This document shows, piece after piece, positions 39,943-48,352 of a stretch of DNA of 64,000 nt (position 1 is the first letter of the stretch; every line of letters starts with the position of its first letter). Origin of the DNA: Skeletonema tropicum (lineage: Eukaryota; Bacillariophyta; Thalassiosirophyceae; Thalassiosirales; Thalassiosiraceae). A model generated the notes under the pieces. The model worked only from the letters and a program-made list of their open reading frames with translations. It made no database searches and was not told the origin of the DNA. Location: the NCBI GenBank assembly GCA_037178625.1, contig CM074139.1, positions 1,736,001-1,800,000 of the forward strand. The letters run 5' to 3'. A program made the translations under genes and the position numbers.

Positions 39943-42770
39943 GGTGGATTGTTTTGCTAGGTCTTTCCACTATCTTCCCTTTTAACCCTGGCGCCCGTAG
40001 CTTCTTGCTACACATCGTTCAGTTGATGATCTACCGTCTGATTCTCTTTGCCAACGCTCCATGTCTTCCTGATTTCGTGTTGGGCCTTCTCATCATGGTC
40101 TTGTTTCAGTTGATCGTGTCTGGTACTCAAGGTTCACCTTCAACTTCATCTGGTACTACTCGCAAGAAAAGGCCTCGTTCTCATCGGTCCAGGTTCAAGC
40201 GTTTTCATCGGCGTGCCTTGCCTTACCATTTAGTCCTACGTTGCCGACGTCGCCTAGGTAATAGTCCTTGTCGTTTGGACGGCACTTCTTTTCCATCGTC
40301 TCGAGATAAAGCTCATCGTCGCTGGAGGAGGAGGAATCTGCGTGCACGTCGTCGTTACCGAAAGAACCACACTCGGAATGAGTTCTTCTCTAAGGTCACC
40401 GATGGACGATTCACCCAGCCGACTTGGTCTGATGATATTGGTGCCTTTCTTGACGGTGTTGATGTTCTCTATTGCGCCCGAAAGTTACTGAAGGATCATG
40501 AGGATGAATTGCAGCGTGAGAAGAAGGATGCTTTGAAGCGTTTGACGGAGAAGGTGCTGAAGCGTATGAAGGAGGAACGGATTAAGAAGAAGGAAGCACG
40601 GAAGAAAGAGAAGGAGGAGTCAAAGGAATACATGTCCGATGCTCCTCAATCCTTTTCACATCCACGCTCACCGTTCTCTCCAGGTGTTGTCGATGCTTTT
40701 CTTGAGAGCAAGCGAGTGCTCGACGTGATGGTTTCTATCAATGGTCTCAGAGTTGAAGATCATATCGCCAATGTGAAGGCTCTCTTGGGTAGAGTTGCAC
40801 TCTTATGTGGTCCTATTCGGTTTGCTCAGATGGAAAGTTCGTCTATTGCAGATCCAGATAATCCCAACTTCTACAATACCCCGTTGATTTGGGACACTGG
40901 CGCCTCGTGGGGTCTTTCTCCCTTTCGTGCTGACTTCATTGACTATGAAGAAGTTAGTATTCCTGTGAAAGATATCTCCAAAACAAATATGGTGATTGGG
41001 ATTGGTACAGTCATGTACAAGTTGAGAGCAACGAACGGCGACGAACTTCTTGTCCCTGGAATCAGCTACCATCTTCCTGAGTGTGATATTCGGCTAATGA
41101 GTCCGCAAGTTTACCACAAACTATATGGAGGATGCAGTATTGTTGATGGTGATAAAGTTGATTGGAGATTGCCCAAGCAGTTCGAAATGTCTACCGTGCA
41201 TCACATTGAGATTCCGATGAATAAAGACACAAATTTGCCAATGTTGTTCAATGTGACTTGCACTGAGGAGGAACGCACTACTATCGGTCCACGCTTTACC
41301 AAAGCGGTTGCGCATCTTCGTCACGCTCGAGGTTTCTTCCTTGGAAAGTGGAGTGTTACTGAAGCAGAGGATGAATACGAATTCGATGATTTCCTGCACC
41401 TGTACCCCTGCGTTACCAATGTCGACAACTTGAATATTTCCGCGGCTCAGAAGGCGCTCTTGTTGTGGCATTTCAAGCTTGGTATCTCTGTCAAGGACGT
41501 TCAACAATTGATGAAGCCTCATCGTGCGATGCAGGAGGATGGAACGTCCCAAATCTTTCCGGCAGTGTTGAACGCAGATCCTCCAGAAGCAGCTAACTGT
41601 CCGTTGCCGGTCTGTCCTACTTGCAAGCTGGCAAGTGCGAAACGATCGAAACCTCCGTCTCCATCTGTCTCTAAGAAGGATCCCGAGAAGGTGGATGTGC
41701 TTGCCCGTGACAGATATTTGCCTGGTGATTTCGTCAGTTCTGATCAGTTCAAGGTTCCCGTTACTGGTCGCGCCCTTTCTGGATTCGATGAAGATCTCTA
41801 CAATTGTGGTACTGTGTATCATGACATGGCTACTTCCTATATACACATGGAGTTCCAGTCTGATGGCACTGCTTCGGAGACCCTCAAGGGCAAGATTCAC
41901 TATGAGCAATTCTTGGAAGAATTCGGTGTTACTATCAAGCATCTTCACTCTGACAATGGTATCTATGTTTCGAAGGATTTTCGTGATGATTGTTCCAGTA
42001 AAGGACAAAAGCAGACGTTCTCTGGTGTTGGATCTCAATTTGAAAATGGTGCCGCTGAGAGAGCTATTCAAACTATCTTTTGGATGGCACGTTCCATGAT
42101 GCTTCACGTCGCGTTGCGTTGGAACGAGCACGAAGTTGATAGCCCCCGCCTTTGGCCCTTTGCTGTTCAACACGCAGTTTGGCTCTACAATCGTTTGCCC
42201 AACAGAGTGACTGGTCTTACTCCGTTAGAACGTCTTTCCGGTGTTAAGGATGATCATCGTGATTTACGTCGTGTTCATGTGTGGGGATCTCCCTGCTATG
42301 TCCTGGATCCTAAGCTTCAGAGTGGAAAGAAACTTGCTAAGTTCGATAAGCGTGCCCGTCTTGGTCAGTACCTTGGTTTCTCTCCCGAGCACTCTACACT
42401 GGTTGCTTTGGTCCGTCATCTTGGTTCTGGTCACGTCAGCCCTCAGTGGCACGTTGTTTTTGATGACAAGTTCCAGAGTGTCTTCAGCAATGGTGCTATG
42501 TCCGACGAAGATTTTGATGAACTCTGTTCTTTGCTGTACGACACTAGCCGAGATCATTACGTTCCGCCTTCTGATGTTGATGAGGATGGAAATTATGTGT
42601 ACTATCCCCCTCCCCTTGATGACATTTGGCTGAGCGAAGAGGAACGTCGCGAGATGAAAGTCCGTGTTCAGGAATGGAAAGATCGTCTGAAGGCCGAACG
42701 CTGTGCTCATGAAGAGTCATTTGCTTCAGAGAAGGATTCCATCTCCCAAGTTGTCGAGTTTGATCCTGTT
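39937..42770 (+). CDS. pol: Pol of the copia element, part 1 (protease, integrase)
   Basis: Open in the -1 frame relative to gag. A hydrophobic stretch and a strongly basic region (about 39955-40380) come first, then a Lys/Glu coiled coil. The aspartic protease motif DTGAS is at 40893, and a GAG-pre-integrase type Cys pair (CPLPVCPTC) is near 41605. Integrase triad candidates are D (SSDQF, 41742), D (HSDNG, 41952) and E (NGAAERA, 42057). An LWPFAVQHAVWLYNRLPN block and a C-terminal WGSPCYVLDPKL block follow. The frame is interrupted at EFDPV by element C; reading on into the insert gives a meaningless tail to 42980. Confidence 0.9.
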
Positions 42771-43129
42771 AGGGGGGAGCAAGCCCTGTGTTTTTTGGGG
42801 AGTCACGAGTGGTGCGCGCCAAGAATTTTTTTGACCATGGCCAAAATTGGCCATCGCCTGATTGGAGTAAGAAATAGGACCCTTTTGCAGCTTTTACTCT
42901 GTTATTACTTGTTTTCATACTTTGATACTGTTTGGCCGCATAGACGGGGGTATGGTCTATGCGGCCAAAAAGTTTGGTGATCTCAAGTGCTGACCCGGTG
43001 GAGATTTTGTTGCAAAACCAGCCAATCTTGTCGACAAAACTCCAATCTTCAAAAGACTCAACGCATCGGAGAGCTCGCCGATGCTCCGAAAGCAACAAGC
43101 AGAGAACTCAGTGGTGCACAAAAGCGACA

Positions 43130-44596
43130 ATGGAAGAGAGTAATGATGATACCGCAATGGCGGCCGGTGCCGAGGCAGCGCCAAAGCCAAAAAAGAGAAA
43201 GAGGAAGAAGAGTACTTTTAGCCGCAATCAAAGGGGTGGTGAGCAGAAGAAATCCAACGCACCACATGCCCCGAACGTCCCTCGAAACCCATCACAGCCA
43301 ACACAGGCGCCGACGTCAGATAATAATACGGCAGATCCAAGAATATTCAATCTGAAGAGGGCAACGCAAAGGCGAGATAAGCAAATAGAAGTATTGTCTG
43401 CTCATAACCAACAACTGAAAAGTGCAGTCGAGACTGCTGCAAGAGAAATGCGATCGGTTGAACGTGAGGCTGCAATGAAAGTGAACGCCATTGAGAAGGG
43501 GGCAGAGAAAATGCAAGAGAGGGCTGAAAAGAAGATGAAGCGTGCAGCAGAGGCGACAACTACAGCTCATACCAAAATGGCCACCGCAACAAAAGCAGCT
43601 ACTGACGCAAAAGAGACGAAGAAGGAGTATGTCGAGACAGAGCTTGAAAAGAAGAAGAAAGAAGATGCAGATGAAACGCATCCGCCTCAAAACGGTACTG
43701 TCATTGACCTGCCTCGTGAATTACTCGAGTCAGTGATTGAATTTGCACTATCTAAAACAAAGCAGGTGCGAAAGAAGGAGCAAGTAGCTCTCCGCAATCA
43801 GCAAGAAAAGAGGGCGCAAAGATTAGAGCTGATGAAAAAGGCAGGATACGAGAAGGCCACCCAGCTTCTCATTGATTGTCTGTACTACCATGATATGTAC
43901 TATTCTGAAAGGCGGCTGAGAAGTGCGGCAGCTGTAGATGAGATGCTTGGCCAACTGAAAAGTAAGACAGCAAAGTTGGATGAGATCAAAGAACAGATCC
44001 GTATCAGAGTACTTGGACTTGGCTGGGAAGACTTACATCATCCATGGAGTAAAGATGGTAAGGAGTATTCGGTAGATATCCTTGCCAACTGGTTGAAGAA
44101 CAAAATTATACCTGAAGAGGGCAAAAGGACAATTCCGGAAAAGCCTCCTGTCAAAACACTTGAGCGGAAGGCTTTGCCAGTGCTAGGAACATTGTCTGCC
44201 GATGTTGCTACACTTAACGTCATGTCAGAGGAGAAAGAGCAAGAAATTAGGGACAAGGCAACCAAAATGCGTGACGAGCGGGAGTTGGAAGGAGTTGGAG
44301 ACAGATACGGTGAAATGCAACCTAGGCTCCACCCTGCATTGGATGAAAGCTTGATTGATCGTCGCATTGAAATCTGTTTGACGCGTGGTGAGCAGCTAAT
44401 GTGGCATAGTGGGAAGGTGGTTGGGATAAAGAGAAGAAAGAAAACTTTCGAAATGCTATACGATGAAGATGTTGTAGATGATGACGAACCTCGTTTGCAA
44501 GAAGTTAAGCTGCTGCCAAGCTTTTGGATCAAGGCTAAGCAAGGCGGATGGAGATTAGCTAAAGAGGAGGTGGAGATGGAGCGTGCGCAACCTTGA
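43130..44596 (+). CDS. Element C protein: coiled coil plus C-terminal Tudor/chromo-like region, unknown
   Basis: 488 residues from the ATG at 43130. A Lys/Arg-rich, probably nuclear N-terminus (KPKKRKRKKSTFSRN) leads into a long Ala/Glu/Lys coiled coil (about 75-185). A helical middle follows (LIDCLYYHDMYYSERRLRSAAAVDEML; LGLGWEDLHHPWSKDGKEYSVDILANWL). The C-terminal section, RRIEICLTRGEQLMWHSGKVV ... FEMLYDEDVVDDDEPRLQEVKLLPSFWI, looks like an SH3/Tudor-type barrel (inference). No catalytic motif of a transposase is visible. It is either an accessory protein of an autonomous relative or a captured host gene. Confidence 0.6.
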   Translation: MEESNDDTAMAAGAEAAPKPKKRKRKKSTFSRNQRGGEQKKSNAPHAPNVPRNPSQPTQAPTSDNNTADPRIFNLKRATQRRDKQIEVLSAHNQQLKSAVETAAREMRSVEREAAMKVNAIEKGAEKMQERAEKKMKRAAEATTTAHTKMATATKAATDAKETKKEYVETELEKKKKEDADETHPPQNGTVIDLPRELLESVIEFALSKTKQVRKKEQVALRNQQEKRAQRLELMKKAGYEKATQLLIDCLYYHDMYYSERRLRSAAAVDEMLGQLKSKTAKLDEIKEQIRIRVLGLGWEDLHHPWSKDGKEYSVDILANWLKNKIIPEEGKRTIPEKPPVKTLERKALPVLGTLSADVATLNVMSEEKEQEIRDKATKMRDERELEGVGDRYGEMQPRLHPALDESLIDRRIEICLTRGEQLMWHSGKVVGIKRRKKTFEMLYDEDVVDDDEPRLQEVKLLPSFWIKAKQGGWRLAKEEVEMERAQP

Positions 44597-44771
44597 GTAC
44601 CAATGTTAAAGTAGGGGGGGAGTAATGTATTCGTAGTAGAAAGAAGTGTGTAACTCAAGTTCTACTAAGTGATAATTAATCCAGTAGTTCGATACACGTA
44701 GCTTGCAGAGCCTAAATAGAGATTAAAAGAGGAGGTGGAGATGGAGTGCGCAACCTTGAGTACCAATTCCT
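44551..44771 (+). repeat. Direct repeat flanking a short repeat-family segment
   Basis: The 3' end of the element C gene (44551-44604, ending CAACCTTGAGTACCAAT) is repeated at 44718-44768. Between the copies lies about 115 bp (from GTTAAAGTAGGGGGG to GCAGAGCCTAAATA) that recurs, diverged, at 55318-55430. Confidence 0.75.
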
Positions 44772-45009
44772 ACATAGAATAAATTGCGGGAGCGAAATTT
44801 GGCGCCATCCATCACTTTCAATTCATGACTCAATGGCCAAAAATGTGCTCCTATGTAGTGCCAAAATGGGTATGAAGAAATGGAACAAATAGCACGAAAC
44901 TTTGGATATATCTACATTGTATATATATGAATTCATGTATGCAATAGTATTTGGTATAAAACCTATTTGAAAATTCATCATTCTGGGCTTGCTCCCCCCT
45001 AATCCTGTT

Positions 45010-47268
45010 GTCGAAGAGATCAATGTTGCTCCGTCTGCTCCCTTGCCGCCTACTTCTAATGAAGCCTCCACAGTTGGTAATTCAGTTCCAGAAGGAGCTT
45101 CAGTGCCTGAATCAGAAGGAGGTGATGTAGAGTCTCCTGATGCGGATGATGAAGTATTCGACGAAGATGTTCCCTTCAATGAAGAAGATGCTCTTAAGTC
45201 TGTTGACAATAATTGGAGCAGGAAACTCCGTGATCGTTCAAAGTTGCAAAAACCTGAAAAACTCCGTACGCTGAACTCTACTACTTGGCAAGATGCTCTC
45301 AATTACTCTCCGCGTGATATGGCACACCTTTCTGTCGCTCAACGCAGTTATTTGACTAAGTCTGAATATCGTCGGTTCTTTGCTCATTATGCCGTCACTC
45401 TCGGTAAACAAACTGTCCCACCTAGAGTGGCCCGATTGTCGGCGAAGAAGCAGCAGTATAGGCAGCGTATGGCAGCTATGATTGAGTCAGCCGATAATCT
45501 TCTCATGCAGATGGAACTCGAGGTCCCTACAGTCGAAGATCTCATGGCTAGTCCTTTGGCAAAGTTTATTCATCTCGCAGTCAACAACACAAACTACAGT
45601 GGAAGTACCAAGGAATTGATTGCAAACTACGTCCATCCACTGTTCCTGAAAGCGAAAGCTCAAGCATCTTCCGAGGACAACCCTAATTGGAACCAAGCTA
45701 TGTATGGTGATGCTGCAGCCGAGTATTGGGAAGCTTGCAAGGTTGAGATTGCGACGTTGGAGAAAATGGAATCTTGGGAAGTTGTTGATATTCCTCCTGG
45801 GAAGCATATTCTTGGTAGCACTTGGGCATTTCGTCTCAAGCGTTATCCAGATGGTAGACCTAAGAAGTACAAAGCTCGTTTTGTTGCTCGTGGCGATCAG
45901 CAGATCAAGGATGTGGAGTACAAGGAAACTTATGCTCCTGTGGTGTCGTGGGCGACAGTTCGTTTGATGCTCATCTTGGAGTCTATGCTTGGACTCAAGT
46001 CTTGTCAGGCCGATGTTGAATGTGCTTTCTTGCACGGTCATTTGGAAGAAGGCGAAGAAATCTACATGCACATGCCGCGCGGTTTCAAGCAGGAAGGTAA
46101 ATGTCTCCGCTTGAAGAGGTCATTGTACGGACTCAAGCAAGCTCCACGTGCATTTCACACCTATTTGGTCAAAGCTTTGGAGAAGCAAGGTTTGCGTCAG
46201 TCTCATTTGGATCCCTGTCTCTTTATTGGAGATAAAGTTGTCGCCGTTACTTTTGTTGACGACTGTTTGTTTTGGGCCAAAGATGAGAAAGATATCAATA
46301 CACTTTTGGTTCGTCTTCGCAGCGATGAAGAGCATGGTTTGCTTCTAGAGAAGGAAGGTGATGCTGCTGGTTTCTTGGGTGTTGATTTGAAGAAGAAGAA
46401 TGGTCAGGTTGAAATGACTCAAACTGGTCTCATCGACCGCATCATCACTGCTCTCGGTCTAGAAGGAGGACAACACCATCCAAAGCTAACTCCGGCAAGT
46501 TCCAAGCCTTTGGTTCGTGATACTGACGGCGCTGCTGCAGAAGGAGCGTTCTCCTATTCAAGTGTTGTTGGAATGTTGCTCTATCTCTCTGGTCACTCTC
46601 GTCCCGATATTGCCTATGCTGTGAACTGTTGTGCGAGGTACATGTTCTCTCCACGCAAGTCTCACGAAGAAGCTCTCATCAGGATCGGTTTGTATCTCAA
46701 GGGTACACGTGATAAGGGATTGATTCTCACCCCTACTTCGAATGTTCTCAATGTCGAAGCTTATCCTGACGCAGATTTTGGTGGTTTGTACGGACACGAA
46801 CATCCCAGTGACCCTGCCTGTGTCAAGAGTAGAACAGGATTCGTCATCAAGGTTGCTAATTGTCCTGTCTTGTGGAAGTCTCAATTGCAGTCCTCGAAGA
46901 CAGCCCTCAGCACTATGGAAGCAGAGATTACAGCTCTTGCTCATTGTTGTAGAGAACTCTTTCCTCTCATTGACATGGTTAAGAGTCTCAGCAAGGTCTA
47001 CGGTCTTGAGGAGCAAGCTGCGGAGATGAAAGTCTCTATTCACGAAGATAACGCTGGAGCTTTGCTTCTGGCACAGACTCTTCCGCCTCAGTTTACTCCC
47101 CGTTCGAAGTGGTATCACATCGAGACAGTTTGGTTTCGTGAGGAGATTGTTAAGAGACAGATCAAGTTGATGAAGATCTGTACGACGGAACAACTTGGAG
47201 ACATTTTTACGAAAGGTCTTTCCAAGGATGTGTTCCAGATCTTGAGGAGGAAGCTCATGGGTTGGTAG
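45010..47268 (+). CDS. pol: Pol of the copia element, part 2 (reverse transcriptase, RNase H)
   Basis: Continues pol after element C: an acidic linker, then the reverse transcriptase (WEVVDIPPGKHILGSTWAFRLK; YKARFVARG; YAPVVSWATVRL; CAFLHGHLEE; SLYGLKQAPRAFH). The catalytic box is FVDD (46252-46263) in place of the common YVDD. RNase H motifs follow (DADFGG near 46768, TMEAEITAL near 46913, HEDNAGALLL near 47041) and the final block (GDIFTKGLSKDVF). In this copy the part has no start codon of its own. Confidence 0.92.
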   Translation, partial: VEEINVAPSAPLPPTSNEASTVGNSVPEGASVPESEGGDVESPDADDEVFDEDVPFNEEDALKSVDNNWSRKLRDRSKLQKPEKLRTLNSTTWQDALNYSPRDMAHLSVAQRSYLTKSEYRRFFAHYAVTLGKQTVPPRVARLSAKKQQYRQRMAAMIESADNLLMQMELEVPTVEDLMASPLAKFIHLAVNNTNYSGSTKELIANYVHPLFLKAKAQASSEDNPNWNQAMYGDAAAEYWEACKVEIATLEKMESWEVVDIPPGKHILGSTWAFRLKRYPDGRPKKYKARFVARGDQQIKDVEYKETYAPVVSWATVRLMLILESMLGLKSCQADVECAFLHGHLEEGEEIYMHMPRGFKQEGKCLRLKRSLYGLKQAPRAFHTYLVKALEKQGLRQSHLDPCLFIGDKVVAVTFVDDCLFWAKDEKDINTLLVRLRSDEEHGLLLEKEGDAAGFLGVDLKKKNGQVEMTQTGLIDRIITALGLEGGQHHPKLTPASSKPLVRDTDGAAAEGAFSYSSVVGMLLYLSGHSRPDIAYAVNCCARYMFSPRKSHEEALIRIGLYLKGTRDKGLILTPTSNVLNVEAYPDADFGGLYGHEHPSDPACVKSRTGFVIKVANCPVLWKSQLQSSKTALSTMEAEITALAHCCRELFPLIDMVKSLSKVYGLEEQAAEMKVSIHEDNAGALLLAQTLPPQFTPRSKWYHIETVWFREEIVKRQIKLMKICTTEQLGDIFTKGLSKDVFQILRRKLMGW

Positions 47269-47294
47269 AACACATGAGGATCTCTGAGAAGGAG

Positions 47295-47696
47295 TGTGAT
47301 GGATAGCCGTCTTAGATGGCAATCCCCAATTGTATGGAAAAGAACTTTAGTTTAGGTTTAGTTTAGGTAGTTCCACGTCAAGGAATACCGCTTGTGAATG
47401 ATGTTAGGATGTCAGAATCAGTCATCTGACACATCTAATCTTAGGATTGACATCCGGGTCTTCCCAGGTGTCAAGGCTCTCGTGAAGCTTTGCTTGGCAG
47501 AGCATCCTCATGTGGAGCAAGTAGTTATATAATAGAAAATAATCCATCAAGTAAAACAGAAGTCTACAGTCCAATCGAATTGATTCAACGCCCTACATCT
47601 CCTTTTATCTATTGGTGTTTGAGTTCTACAACCACTCAGACACCTCCATCGACGGATACGCTAACGTCTCCCTCATCAACTAAGTGAACTATTACA
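47295..47696 (+). repeat. 3' LTR of the copia element
   Basis: 402 bp; appears identical to the 5' LTR over its whole length. Followed by the GTATC target duplication. Confidence 0.95.
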
Positions 47697-48117
47697 GTAT
47701 CCAATCTCCAATCTATCTCCAGCCCCAGCCAGCCCCTCCATCCATCATCATCTTATCTAAGTACTTCTATCATCACCTGTGAGAATATTCAGTTGGCGGA
47801 TTTTTCCACTTTCGTCTTCATCATTCTTTAGTCTACAATAGGCTCACAATTTGTCTAAGAATCCTTTTCTTTCAATAGCCATTCATGTGGCTCTAGGCAT
47901 TGTCACAGTTTATCAGACTTTTAGCTCTCCATTGAGTATACGAATACTTTATCACTTTGCATCCTTGACGTTTCGATCTAATTCGAACGTTCACTCTTGA
48001 ACGTGAGAATTCAAATCGTTTCGTTCTTTCGAATCGTGATTCGAACCCGTCTCGTCTTTGAGTCAATTTCGGACCTTCCTAAGGATTCACATCTTTGTTG
48101 CAAATCAAGCCATTAAA

Positions 48118-48351
48118 ATGACGACAGTTACTACTCATTCTGCTCCACTAGCAGGAGCAAGGTTCAAAACATCTGTTCGTTCAATCAAATGCAAATATTC
48201 TGCCAATGGGACTTTCAACAAATACAAGGCTCGTCTTTGTTACCTAAACCTGAGCCCAGACCCAGAGGACAACAACAACAACAAGATTGTCAAGGAAGCT
48301 AATGACTCGGGAAAAGAGAGGGCCCGAAGCATAAGGGTTGGCAAAAAGTAG
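48118..48351 (+). CDS. Short ORF with a faint copia reverse transcriptase-like segment
   Basis: 77 residues from the ATG at 48118. The segment SIKCKYSANGTFNKYKARLC resembles the start of copia reverse transcriptase (K-x-DG-x3-KYKAR) but is too short and diverged to be sure. The stop TAG is followed, one base later, by the ATG of the long ORF. Confidence 0.35.
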   Translation: MTTVTTHSAPLAGARFKTSVRSIKCKYSANGTFNKYKARLCYLNLSPDPEDNNNNKIVKEANDSGKERARSIRVGKK

Positions 48352-48352
48352 G

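Larger units (their letters stand above)
42771..45001 (+). mobile_element. Element C: 2.2-kb DNA transposon inserted in pol, 8-bp target duplication
   Basis: Ends are AGGGGGGAGCAAGCCC (42771) and its exact complement (44985-45000). The target sequence ATCCTGTT is present on both sides (42763-42770 and 45002-45009); removing the insert and one copy rejoins pol in frame (EFDPVVEE). An 8-bp duplication is typical of hAT or P-type elements, but the G-rich terminus is not typical of hAT and no transposase is present. It carries one gene of its own (43130-44596). Confidence 0.88.
36541..47696 (+). mobile_element. Ty1/copia LTR retrotransposon (diatom CoDi-like), with a nested DNA transposon
   Basis: LTRs of 402 bp at 36541-36942 and 47295-47696 begin TGTGATGG and end ATTACA; I see no difference between them. 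The 5-bp target duplication is GTATC (36536-36540 and 47697-47701). A purine tract (GAGAAGGAG) precedes the right LTR. Gag comes first, then pol in the order protease, integrase, reverse transcriptase, RNase H, which defines copia. Pol is cut by a 2.2-kb DNA transposon, so this copy cannot make a full polyprotein. Identical LTRs imply recent insertion, and the DNA transposon is younger still. Confidence 0.95.

Noticed and set aside
41121..42173. 350-codon minus-strand ORF within pol
   Set aside because: Antisense to integrase coding sequence, no protein features.
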